Shown: piece by piece, positions 1 through 6,710 of the stretch
Numbering within the stretch: position 1 is the stretch's first letter
Layout of the letters: each line of letters opens with the position of its first letter
From: Gammaproteobacteria bacterium
Lineage (GTDB): Bacteria; Pseudomonadota; Gammaproteobacteria; DRJJ01
DNA length: 16,622 nucleotides
Reading direction: 5' to 3'
Assembly: GCA_011052255.1 (NCBI GenBank)
Contig: DRJJ01000054.1
Location: forward strand, 1 to 16,622
Made by a program: the position numbers and the translations under genes
Notes under the pieces: model-generated
Seen by the model: the letters and a program-made list of their open reading frames with translations, nothing else
The model's database searches: none
What the model was told of the DNA's origin: nothing

Positions 1-143
1 GTCTGATTGAAAAAAGTAATCAACACCTCTACAGACTGGCCGTCGTATTTGTGTTTTTTTTAATCAGACTGCAGCCGGCCAGATTGATCCACTGCAGATA
101 TAGTGAAAGAAAGTCGGTAGCCCCGGCTTGGGATAGTTAAATT
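1..143 (+). promoter_or_regulatory. Structured leader upstream of rpsA
   Basis: No gene is visible here. Bases 1-8 (gtctgatt) are exactly complementary to 62-69 (aatcagac). The pairing extends through a G-U pair (9/61) and an A-run against a T-run (10-15 with 55-60), giving a stem of about 15 bp with a loop of about 39 nt. A competing 7-bp pairing joins 36-42 (ctggccg) with 76-82 (cggccag), so two mutually exclusive folds or a pseudoknot are possible. The rpsA start at 144 has only a weak GGGA (130-133), 10 nt upstream, and no strong Shine-Dalgarno. In E. coli the rpsA leader is folded, lacks a good Shine-Dalgarno and mediates autogenous repression by S1. A similar role here is inference. The left stem might instead belong to the end of the upstream gene. 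Confidence 0.45.
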
Positions 144-1823
144 ATGAGCGAGAGTTTTGCTGAGCTTTTTGAAGAAAGTATGGCCGGTAGTCAATTCAAA
201 CCCGGTTCTATTATGCATGGCATTGTGGTTGATATACGTAACGACGCAGTTGTCATCAATGCTGGCCTCAAGTCTGAAGGCAGCATACCGATTAGTCAGT
301 TCTATAGTGAATCCGGTGAACTGGAAGTCCAGATTGGCGATGAAGTAGAAGTCGCACTGGAATCCCTGGAAGACGGCTATGGCGAAACACGCCTGTCGCG
401 CGAAAAAGCCAAACGCGCACGTGCCTGGGAAGAACTGGATAAAGCCAGCGAAGCAGATGAAATCGTCAAAGGAATTATTACCGGTAAGGTCAAGGGTGGC
501 TTTACGGTTGAAGTTAGCGGAATACGCGCCTTCCTGCCGGGCTCACTGGTTGATGTACGTCCGGTACGTGATGCCAGCTACCTCGAAGGTAAAGAGCTGG
601 AATTCAAGGTTATCAAGCTGGATCGTCGTCGCAACAACGTTGTGGTCTCACGTCGTGCAGTGGTTGAAAGCGAATACAGTGCAGAGCGCGATGCATTACT
701 GGAAAATCTGGAAGAGGGTGCAATTGCCAAGGGCGTTATCAAGAACCTGACCGATTACGGCGCATTTGTTGACCTGGGCGGTATCGATGGTCTGCTGCAT
801 ATTACAGACATGGCCTGGAAACGCGTCAAACACCCGTCTGAAGTTGTGAATGTGGGTGACGAGATTGATGTCAAGATCCTGAAATTTGATCGTGAACGCA
901 ATCGTGTATCACTGGGTCTGAAACAGCTGGGCGATGATCCATGGGTTGATATCGCACGTCGCTACCCGATGAACTCGCGCCTGTTCGGCAAGGTCACCAA
1001 CATTGCTGATTACGGCTGCTTCGTCGAGATCGAAGAGGGTGTAGAAGGCCTGGTTCATGTATCCGAAATGGACTGGACCAACAAGAACGTCAACCCTTCC
1101 AAGGTTGTACATCTGGGTCAGGAAACTGAAGTGATGGTACTGGAGATCGACGAAGAGCGTCGTCGTATATCACTGGGTATGAAACAGTGCCAGACTAATC
1201 CCTGGGACGAATTTGCGACTACCCACAGCAAGGGCGACAAGCTGATGGGCAAAATCAAGTCTATTACCGACTTCGGTATTTTTGTCGGACTGGATGGTGC
1301 AATCGACGGTTTGATTCATTTGTCGGATATTTCCTGGAATATGACCGGCGATGAGGCTATACATAACTTTAAGAAGGGTGATGAGATCGAAGCCGTTATC
1401 CTGCAGATAGACGCAGAGCGTGAGCGTATATCTCTGGGCGTCAAGCAGATGGATAAAGACCCCTTCTCAAACTATGTGGCTGAGAACGCCAAAGGCAGCA
1501 TCGTAACGGGCACCGTGAAAGAAGTAGATGCGAAGGGTGCCATCATCGAGCTGGGCGATAGCATAGAAGGTTACCTGCGCGCATCAGAACTGGCACGTGA
1601 CCGCGTTGAAGATGCTCGCACAGTGCTTACTGTTGGTGAAGAGCTTGAAGCTAAATTTATCGGCGTCGACCGTAAGAATCGTACTATCAGCCTGTCAATC
1701 AAGGCTAAGGATTCTGATGACGACAGTCAGGCGCTTGAAGATTATGGCCGTAACTCTGGCAGTGGCCCCGCAACGCTGGGTGACTTGCTGAAGGAACAGA
1801 TGGACGAACAGAAAGACGACTAG
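144..1823 (+). CDS. rpsA: 30S ribosomal protein S1
   Basis: Ribosomal protein S1 binds mRNA on the 30S subunit and promotes initiation on structured or weak-Shine-Dalgarno messages. The 559-aa product matches the usual gammaproteobacterial length (557 aa in E. coli) and its start (MSESFAELFEES against MTESFAQLFEES). Six S1 repeats can be followed at roughly residues 21-87, 105-171, 192-260, 277-347, 364-434 and 451-520. The repeats show typical GxVxxITDFGxFV-like strands and the SLGLKQ / SLGVKQ repeat ends. Linker phrases such as VKGGFTVE, LPGSLVDVRPVRD and HITDMAWKRVKHPSE are diagnostic. The C-terminus is acidic and lysine-rich. The gene precedes ihfB, as in E. coli. Translation is probably autoregulated, given the folded leader and weak Shine-Dalgarno. 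Confidence 0.98.
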   Translation: MSESFAELFEESMAGSQFKPGSIMHGIVVDIRNDAVVINAGLKSEGSIPISQFYSESGELEVQIGDEVEVALESLEDGYGETRLSREKAKRARAWEELDKASEADEIVKGIITGKVKGGFTVEVSGIRAFLPGSLVDVRPVRDASYLEGKELEFKVIKLDRRRNNVVVSRRAVVESEYSAERDALLENLEEGAIAKGVIKNLTDYGAFVDLGGIDGLLHITDMAWKRVKHPSEVVNVGDEIDVKILKFDRERNRVSLGLKQLGDDPWVDIARRYPMNSRLFGKVTNIADYGCFVEIEEGVEGLVHVSEMDWTNKNVNPSKVVHLGQETEVMVLEIDEERRRISLGMKQCQTNPWDEFATTHSKGDKLMGKIKSITDFGIFVGLDGAIDGLIHLSDISWNMTGDEAIHNFKKGDEIEAVILQIDAERERISLGVKQMDKDPFSNYVAENAKGSIVTGTVKEVDAKGAIIELGDSIEGYLRASELARDRVEDARTVLTVGEELEAKFIGVDRKNRTISLSIKAKDSDDDSQALEDYGRNSGSGPATLGDLLKEQMDEQKDD

Positions 1824-1863
1824 CGTGGTTTTCAGGTTCGTATGAATCAGGAACGGGATAACA

Positions 1864-1881
1864 GAGGCCAGGGACGGCCTC
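1864..1881 (+). other. Hairpin between rpsA and ihfB
   Basis: In the 82-bp rpsA-ihfB gap, gaggcc (1864-1869) pairs with ggcctc (1876-1881) around a 6-nt loop. No T-tract follows, so this is not a convincing intrinsic terminator. It could attenuate or stabilise the transcript, or be chance. Confidence 0.25.
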
Positions 1882-1905
1882 GCAAGAAGTGTAGGAATAA
1901 ATATA

Positions 1906-2316
1906 ATGACAAAATCTGAGCTGATTGAATCTCTTTCACGTAAACAAAATCATCTGGCATATAAAGATGTCGAGTTGGCAGTCAAAAGCCTGCTGGAGCA
2001 GATGAGCCAGTCTCTGGCAACCGGGAATCGCATCGAAATCCGTGGTTTTGGCAGTTTTTCATTGCATTACCGGCCACCCCGGGTAGGGCGCAACCCCAAA
2101 ACAGGTGAATCGGTTACCTTGCCGGGCAAGCACGTTCCGCACTTTAAACCGGGCAAGGAATTACGAGAACGCGTTGATGAAAGCAAAGAGAAGTACGGTC
2201 TCTTATTTTATATTCGTGACATTAATCTTTCCAGGCAGCCATCATCATTTCTCTGGATGCCGCTGTACCTGCCACTTTGTAAACACGCGGCAGCTCATAA
2301 AATTTCGCTGAAGTGA
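1906..2316 (+). CDS. ihfB: Integration host factor subunit beta with extended C-terminus
   Basis: IHF is a heterodimer of alpha and beta that bends DNA sharply at specific sites and acts in nucleoid structure, transcription and recombination. Residues 1 to about 92 match IHF-beta almost throughout: MTKSELIE at the start, IEIRGFGSFSLHYR in the beta-ribbon arm, GRNPKTGE at the DNA-intercalating tip, and VPHFKPGKELRER at the end. The start at 1906 has an AGGAA Shine-Dalgarno at 1893-1897. The family is normally about 94-100 aa, but this product is 136 aa. The last 40 or so residues (from about residue 98, base 2200) have no family counterpart and cross a small hairpin plus A/T-rich run. Loss of the original stop codon, or a sequencing error there, is likely. 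The stop lies 1 nt before lapA, so the genes are probably cotranscribed and coupled. Confidence 0.95.
   Translation: MTKSELIESLSRKQNHLAYKDVELAVKSLLEQMSQSLATGNRIEIRGFGSFSLHYRPPRVGRNPKTGESVTLPGKHVPHFKPGKELRERVDESKEKYGLLFYIRDINLSRQPSSFLWMPLYLPLCKHAAAHKISLK
2186..2210 (+). terminator. Weak terminator-like hairpin inside the ihfB tail
   Basis: Bases 2186-2191 (aagaga) pair with 2199-2204 (tctctt) around a 7-nt loop, followed by the A/T-rich run attttat. The stem is only 6 bp, so strength is doubtful. It sits where IHF-beta homologues normally end, which supports the idea that this was once the ihfB 3' untranslated region. Confidence 0.25.
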
Positions 2317-2317
2317 T

Positions 2318-2608
2318 ATGCGGATAATTAACTTCATTATTATTATACTGTTCACGGCGCTGGGGCTTGCCTTCACCGTGTTCAATGCTGCGCCGGTTAG
2401 TATCGAATACTATTTCGGTACGGTTAATGTTCCGTTGTCACTGGTTTTGGTTGGAGGATTTGCACTGGGTGCATTTCTTGGTCTGGCTGCAAGTGTCGGC
2501 ATGATATTAAAGGCCAGACGTGGGCAGTCCCGGTTAAGAAAAAAACTGGAACATACTGAGAAAGAACTCAAAACCCTGCGCTCGCTACCGATCAAGGACG
2601 CACCTTAA
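2318..2608 (+). CDS. lapA: LapA-family inner-membrane protein (DUF1049)
   Basis: This is a 96-aa protein with two membrane segments, about residues 4-24 and 38-66, and a basic, probably cytoplasmic C-terminal helix (KARRGQSRLRKKLEHTEKELK) with heptad-like spacing. It fits the LapA/YciS family in size, topology and position directly before lapB. In E. coli, LapA and LapB work with FtsH to control LpxC turnover and so balance lipopolysaccharide against phospholipid. The start lies 1 nt after the ihfB stop. The sequence gaagtga just before it, inside the ihfB tail, can serve as ribosome-binding site, implying translational coupling. Confidence 0.9.
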   Translation: MRIINFIIIILFTALGLAFTVFNAAPVSIEYYFGTVNVPLSLVLVGGFALGAFLGLAASVGMILKARRGQSRLRKKLEHTEKELKTLRSLPIKDAP

Positions 2609-2648
2609 TGAGACCCCGGGACACTGGCCACACAGTTTCGACTGGCTC

Positions 2649-3815
2649 ATGACTGAGTTATTGTGGCTACTGTTACCTGTCGCCGCTGCATCCGGATGGT
2701 ATGCGGCCCTCAAAAATGTCCAGAAAAACCAGCAACAACAGATTGATGGCTTCAACAGCGCCTATTTCAAGGGACTGAATTACCTGCTTAACGAACAACC
2801 GGACAAGGCGATTGAAGTATTTGTCAAAATGGCCGAGGTCGATAGCGATACAGTTGAAACACATCTGGCCCTGGGTAACCTGTTCAGGCGCAGAGGCGAG
2901 GTAGATCGTGCAATCCGAATACACCAGAACCTGATAGCGCGTCCAACGCTGAATATCGAACAACGTTCCTATTCATTGCTGGAGCTGGGTGAAGATTATA
3001 TGAAGGCAGGCCTGCTGGATCGGGCCGAGAATTTGTTTCAGGAACTGGTCACCATCAACAGCTTTGCTGAAACAGCGCTGAATAATCTGCTGGACATCTA
3101 TCAACAGGAAAAGGACTGGGATCAGTCCATCCAGATTGCGCAACAGTTAACCCGAGAACACAAGGCACAGCTAAGCGGCGTCATTGCCCATCATTACTGC
3201 GAGTTGGCCGAAAAGGCGGTAGAAGAAGGGCGTCCCAGCGAGGCGATGAAACTGTCCAGAGAAGCCATGGTGCAAAGTTCAGAATGCGTACGTGCCAGCA
3301 TACTACAGGGAGCACAGGCATTCCGTAACTCCGAGTTCAAAGAGGCACTTAAATGCTATCAGGGTGTTGCGAGTCAGGATATAGAATATTTCCCGGAAGT
3401 GATAACACCGCTGCTGCAATGCTATGATCGCCTGAGTGATCCACAGGCTGCTATCAAGTACCTCAGCGAGATCGTCGATAATTATCACGGCATATCAACC
3501 GTCATTGCATTGGCTGAGCTGATCCGCATACATGATGATCAGCACAAGGCAGTCGAGTTTATGGTTGCCCAACTAGGGAAACGACCCTCGGTAAGAGGCT
3601 TAAAGTGGATTATCGAGCGCAGCCTGGAACACAGTGAAGGCAAGGCACACGACAACCTGATGATACTCGATGGCCTGATTGAGCAGCTGCTAAAAGACAA
3701 GCCAGTCTATAAGTGTAAATCATGCGGTTTTTCAGGAAAAGCCATGCACTGGCAATGCCCCAGTTGCAAACAATGGGATACAGTCAAACCGATTCACGGC
3801 CTTGAAGGCGAATAA
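2649..3815 (+). CDS. lapB: LPS assembly protein LapB (YciM), TPR protein with rubredoxin-like module
   Basis: LapB is an inner-membrane-anchored cytoplasmic TPR protein that controls LpxC degradation by FtsH and helps coordinate LPS assembly. The 388-aa length is almost identical to E. coli YciM (389 aa). The N-terminal anchor (LLWLLLPVAAASGWYAAL) is followed by TPR helices from about residue 40 to 340, with the family-typical HLALGNLFRRRGEVDRAIRI near residue 75. The C-terminal metal-binding module has C356-x2-C359 and C370-x2-C373, then the conserved ending WDTVKPIHGLEG. The start at 2649 aligns with the family N-terminus although the Shine-Dalgarno is poor, so translation may depend on coupling to lapA 40 bp upstream. 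Its position next to a polysaccharide locus fits its LPS role. Confidence 0.97.
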   Translation: MTELLWLLLPVAAASGWYAALKNVQKNQQQQIDGFNSAYFKGLNYLLNEQPDKAIEVFVKMAEVDSDTVETHLALGNLFRRRGEVDRAIRIHQNLIARPTLNIEQRSYSLLELGEDYMKAGLLDRAENLFQELVTINSFAETALNNLLDIYQQEKDWDQSIQIAQQLTREHKAQLSGVIAHHYCELAEKAVEEGRPSEAMKLSREAMVQSSECVRASILQGAQAFRNSEFKEALKCYQGVASQDIEYFPEVITPLLQCYDRLSDPQAAIKYLSEIVDNYHGISTVIALAELIRIHDDQHKAVEFMVAQLGKRPSVRGLKWIIERSLEHSEGKAHDNLMILDGLIEQLLKDKPVYKCKSCGFSGKAMHWQCPSCKQWDTVKPIHGLEGE

Positions 3816-3874
3816 AATTAATCACTGCAAATGCCCTTTTAACACCTTTTCTCTCATGAGGACATTGCAATAGT

Positions 3875-3909
3875 CCCCTCTCCCTCAGGGAGAGGGCTAG
3901 GGTGAGGGG
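3875..3909. repeat. REP-like GC-rich palindromic unit
   Basis: In the 112-bp lapB-pyrF gap, ccctctccc (3876-3884) pairs exactly with gggagaggg (3888-3896), separated by only tca. The motif continues as ctagggtgagggg, whose gagggg (3904-3909) can alternatively pair with cccctc (3875-3880). The pattern of a pyrimidine-rich half, its complement and a GGGTGAGGGG end resembles the interspersed REP-type palindromes found in many proteobacterial genomes. Only one copy is present in this window, so the repeat nature rests on recognition and not on a count. It could also act as a transcript-stabilising or terminating hairpin after lapB. Confidence 0.6.
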
Positions 3910-3927
3910 ATACAAAGGTACTTCCAA

Positions 3928-4656
3928 ATGCATAAAACAGAAGGCAACCAGATAGCCAGCCCGATCATCGTCGCACTAGACTACAACAACGCCAAAGATG
4001 CCCTGAATTTTGTTGCTCAGATAGATCCAACACTCTGCCAGCTTAAAGTCGGTAAAGAGCTATTTACCGTAGCCGGGCCAGATCTTGTTCGCAAACTGGC
4101 CAACCAGGGCTACCGGGTCTTTCTGGATCTTAAATATCATGATATCCCGAACACTGTCGCACAGGCCTGTGTTGCAGCGGCTGACCTGGGCGTGTGGATG
4201 ATGAATGTTCATTCACTGGGTGGCAGCAGAATGATGGAGGCGGCCTCTGATGCACTGTCACGGCTGGGCAGTAGCAGGCCTTTACTGATAGCCGTCACCA
4301 TATTAACCAGTATGTCAGATGATGACCTGCACGAAATCGGTATCCAGAGCAGTGCTGCTGACCAGGTGATAACCTTGTCACAACTTGCCAGAAAAGCGGG
4401 TTGTGATGGTGTGGTTTGCTCGGCACAGGAAACCAGAAAATTACGCCAGACCAGCGGCGAGGATTTTTTACTGGTAACGCCCGGCATACGCCCGAAAGGT
4501 AGCGACACAGGCGACCAGCGCCGTATTATGACGCCTGAACAGGCACTGCAGAATGGAAGTGATTATCTTGTTATAGGGCGCCCTGTCACCCAGGCGGATG
4601 ATCCGATAGAGGCGCTTCGGCTAATAAACACACAAATCTCCCAGTTGAACCCGTAA
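3928..4656 (+). CDS. pyrF: Orotidine 5'-phosphate decarboxylase
   Basis: This enzyme decarboxylates orotidine 5'-monophosphate to UMP, the last step of de novo pyrimidine synthesis, in the cytoplasm. The 242-aa length is typical of the bacterial TIM-barrel enzyme. The catalytic array is present: D67-x-K69-x2-D72 in FLDLKYHDIPNT. Early barrel strand IIVALDY (13-19), phosphate-binding VTPGIRP near 184 and DYLVIGRPVT near 217 are also clear. The start at 3928 is the only sensible one before the first barrel strand. A modest AAAGG lies about 9 nt upstream, and a palindromic unit ends 18 bp before the ATG. pyrF follows lapB in many gammaproteobacteria. Confidence 0.97.
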   Translation: MHKTEGNQIASPIIVALDYNNAKDALNFVAQIDPTLCQLKVGKELFTVAGPDLVRKLANQGYRVFLDLKYHDIPNTVAQACVAAADLGVWMMNVHSLGGSRMMEAASDALSRLGSSRPLLIAVTILTSMSDDDLHEIGIQSSAADQVITLSQLARKAGCDGVVCSAQETRKLRQTSGEDFLLVTPGIRPKGSDTGDQRRIMTPEQALQNGSDYLVIGRPVTQADDPIEALRLINTQISQLNP

Positions 4657-4798
4657 CCATAGGCTATTACACTCCTGCGCGTTGTTACCATATCTGTAAC
4701 TAACCTGTTTTTTATAAGGGGAAATATCCAGATATCGGAAATAATACAAGGTCCACACGGGCCACTTTTATTAATGAACGTGTGAAAGGAGTTCACTT
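4657..4798 (+). promoter_or_regulatory. Leader of the ComEA-like gene
   Basis: This 142-bp gap holds no gene. A weak dyad, gttac (4684-4688) with gtaac (4696-4700), is followed by a T-run at 4707-4713 and may terminate pyrF transcripts. A strong AAGGAG (4786-4791) sits 7 nt before the downstream ATG. The sequence cacacg near 4755 can pair with cgtgtg next to the Shine-Dalgarno. No convincing -35/-10 pair was found. Confidence 0.3.
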
Positions 4799-5131
4799 AT
4801 GAACAAACTCAAAACCCTGTTATTTTCAACCATACTGGCTTTTGTGGCACTGACAGCCTATGCCGGTGAAATGATCGACATCAACACCGCAGATGCCAAA
4901 GCCATATCAAGCAATCTTAAGGGCATCGGCATGAAAAAGGCAGAAGATATTGTCGCATACCGTAAAAAACACGGTGACTTCAAGTCAGTACAGGATCTGG
5001 CCAAAGTGAAAGGTATCGGCACCAAGACTGTCCAGATGAATATGGACAAGATGATGGTCGGTGCTATAGATGGCGCCATGAATAAAGGCATGTCCCATTC
5101 CAATGGAAACATGAAAGGGATGATGAAGTAA
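4799..5131 (+). CDS. ComEA-like secreted helix-hairpin-helix protein with Met-rich tail
   Basis: The 110-aa product begins with a clear Sec signal peptide: basic MNKLK, hydrophobic core to about residue 20, and predicted cleavage after A-Y-A at residue 22. The mature part is a ComEA-type helix-hairpin-helix domain (about 26-81), with IDINTADAKAI, KGIGMKKAEDIVAYR and KGIGTKTVQ carrying the two GIG hairpins. Such proteins bind double-stranded DNA without sequence specificity in the periplasm, and ComEA is needed for DNA uptake in competent bacteria. The last 31 residues are unusual: nine methionines (80, 82, 85, 86, 94, 98, 105, 108, 109), with glycine, lysine and serine. A role in DNA uptake is inference from the family. 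The gene has its own strong Shine-Dalgarno and a terminator after it. Confidence 0.88.
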   Translation: MNKLKTLLFSTILAFVALTAYAGEMIDINTADAKAISSNLKGIGMKKAEDIVAYRKKHGDFKSVQDLAKVKGIGTKTVQMNMDKMMVGAIDGAMNKGMSHSNGNMKGMMK

Positions 5132-5147
5132 CAGTGTACTGGTAATG

Positions 5148-5177
5148 TCAGCCCCATTCTGTAATGAATGGGGCTGA
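5148..5177 (+). terminator. Hairpin terminator after the ComEA-like gene
   Basis: A perfect 12-bp stem pairs tcagccccattc (5148-5159) with gaatggggctga (5166-5177) around the 6-nt loop tgtaat. It begins 16 nt after the stop codon and is followed by the short, imperfect T-rich run ttctatact. The stem is GC-rich and strong although the T-tract is weak. It marks the end of the housekeeping block. Confidence 0.75.
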
Positions 5178-5487
5178 TTCTATACTTGAGCTAATGATTG
5201 ACGCAGAAAACTCCTGTTTTAGTCCTGAATGGGTAAATAATTCAAAAAACACCACTTCCCCTGATAAATTCCATTACAATATCTCTAATAAATTCTGGCT
5301 ATTCCAGATGCGTCCTGTATGTCGAACCATTCAGTTTTCGAAAATCACGATATGCAGCAGTAATGATGGCTCTGAACGCTGGTGTACATGTCATGTTGCA
5401 GAGAGATTCGTCGAATGCAGTCTGGGCAGTTGGTTTGGAAATATTCCTGAACTGAATTGAATCGCCAGGAGTTACTTTTACTTCACA
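5178..5487. other. Junction region without a supported gene
   Basis: These 310 bp separate the housekeeping block from the polysaccharide locus. The 98-codon plus-strand open frame here starts inside the terminator loop, has no ribosome-binding site and resembles nothing known to me, so it is not called. On the minus strand, a frame from about 5487 down to a stop at 5299-5301 has coding-like codons and a phrase reading VKVTPGDSIQFRN that recalls cupredoxins. It may be a gene remnant. No JUMPstart/ops element (GGCGGTAG) and no convincing promoter was found, although the promoter of the downstream locus should lie here. Confidence 0.5.
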
Positions 5488-6657
5488 ATGAAAACAATCA
5501 AAACAAAGCAAGACCTTGCCATTAACGGAGCCGCCCCGGCATTCGAGGAGCCGTTGCATGTAGGCTGTCCTAACATTGGTAGTCGCGAGGGCTTTCTAAA
5601 ATATGCAGGAGAGATATTTGATCGCCGCTGGTTGACCAATAATGGTCCTTTGGTACAGGAGTTCGAGCAGCGAGTGGCTGAATACCACAATGTCACACAT
5701 TGTGTGGCTATGTGTAGCGGCACCGTAGCGCTGGAGATAGCTATTCGAGCACTGGGGCTGGAAGGTGAGGTAATCATCCCGTCCTACACCTTCATTGCGA
5801 CAGCACATGCGTTGCACTGGCAAGCAATTACCCCGGTATTTGCCGATATTGACCCTGCTACCCACACCCTCGATCCCGATGCCGTACGTTCCATGATCAC
5901 CCCGCGTACTACCGGCATTATCGGTGTCCATCTCTGGGGTCGCAGCGCACCCGTCGAGGCATTGCAGGCAATAGCCGACGAGTATGGTCTTAAACTGATG
6001 TTCGATGCGGCTCATGCCTTTGGCTGTTCATACAGGGGTACGATGGTTGGCAGTTTTGGAGCTTGTGAGGTGTTGAGCTTTCATGCCACTAAATTCTTTA
6101 ATACCTTCGAAGGTGGAGCAGTACTGACCAATGATGATAAGCTGGCTGATGCTATGCGGCTAATGCGAAACTTTGGTTTTTCGGGAATGGATAATGTCAT
6201 CCACCCCGGTACCAACGGCAAGATGATTGAGGTTGCAGCAGCAATGGGATTGGTCAATCTTGACGCTATAACCAGCGTGATTGAAGCGAATAAACATAAC
6301 TTTCAGGCATACCATGAGGGGTTATCCGGTTTATCAGGGATTAGTCTGCTAACGTTCGATGAGTCTGAGCTTAATAATTACCAGTATGTAGTAATGGTAG
6401 TTGATGAAAAATGTCCAGTAACCAGAGACCAGATCTTTCAGTCTCTGCATGCTGAAAATATATTAGCACGAAAATATTTCTGGCCTGGATGCCATAAGAT
6501 GAAACCTTACGTAGATTTATATCCTCATGCAGATTTGTTACTTCCTAATACGTGCCAGGTAGCCGATAGGGTTATCATTTTGCCGACTGGAACTGCTGTG
6601 AATAGTAATATGATTCAAGCCGTTATATCCGTGATACAAACTTACATATCAGGTTAA
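5488..6657 (+). CDS. DegT/DnrJ/EryC1-family sugar aminotransferase
   Basis: This is a PLP-dependent transaminase of the DegT/DnrJ/EryC1/StrS family. These enzymes transfer the amino group of glutamate to a keto sugar nucleotide in the cytoplasm. The 389-aa protein has the fold-type-I signature: SGT (77-79) for phosphate binding, FDAAHAFG with D173 contacting the PLP ring nitrogen, and SFHATK with the Schiff-base lysine K202. The subgroup phrases RRWLTNNGPLV, TVALEIAIRALGL and IIGVHLWGR resemble, as I recall, dTDP-4-dehydro-6-deoxyglucose aminotransferases (DesI/VioA-like); the exact substrate is inference. The first ATG is used. An AGGAG lies 16 nt upstream, too far to be ideal, and no closer in-frame start exists. 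It is the first gene of the polysaccharide locus, followed after 53 bp by the ATP-grasp gene. Confidence 0.92.
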   Translation: MKTIKTKQDLAINGAAPAFEEPLHVGCPNIGSREGFLKYAGEIFDRRWLTNNGPLVQEFEQRVAEYHNVTHCVAMCSGTVALEIAIRALGLEGEVIIPSYTFIATAHALHWQAITPVFADIDPATHTLDPDAVRSMITPRTTGIIGVHLWGRSAPVEALQAIADEYGLKLMFDAAHAFGCSYRGTMVGSFGACEVLSFHATKFFNTFEGGAVLTNDDKLADAMRLMRNFGFSGMDNVIHPGTNGKMIEVAAAMGLVNLDAITSVIEANKHNFQAYHEGLSGLSGISLLTFDESELNNYQYVVMVVDEKCPVTRDQIFQSLHAENILARKYFWPGCHKMKPYVDLYPHADLLLPNTCQVADRVIILPTGTAVNSNMIQAVISVIQTYISG

Positions 6658-6710
6658 TTATGTTGAGTACTTTGAGTCACTACTTTTACAGATTGATCTT
6701 TAGGTAGGAA

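Noticed and set aside
1842..1919. A 25-codon basic open frame (starting MNQERDNRG) overlapping the ihfB start
   Set aside because: It is short, has only a poor AGG upstream, and there is no evidence of conservation; it could be a leader peptide but nothing seen supports that.
5164..5460. A 98-codon plus-strand open frame after the ComEA-like gene
   Set aside because: Its ATG lies in the terminator loop, there is no ribosome-binding site, the product has no recognisable domain, and codon use does not look coding.
5178..5487. JUMPstart/ops element before the polysaccharide locus
   Set aside because: No GGCGGTAG or close match was found on the plus strand in the region.
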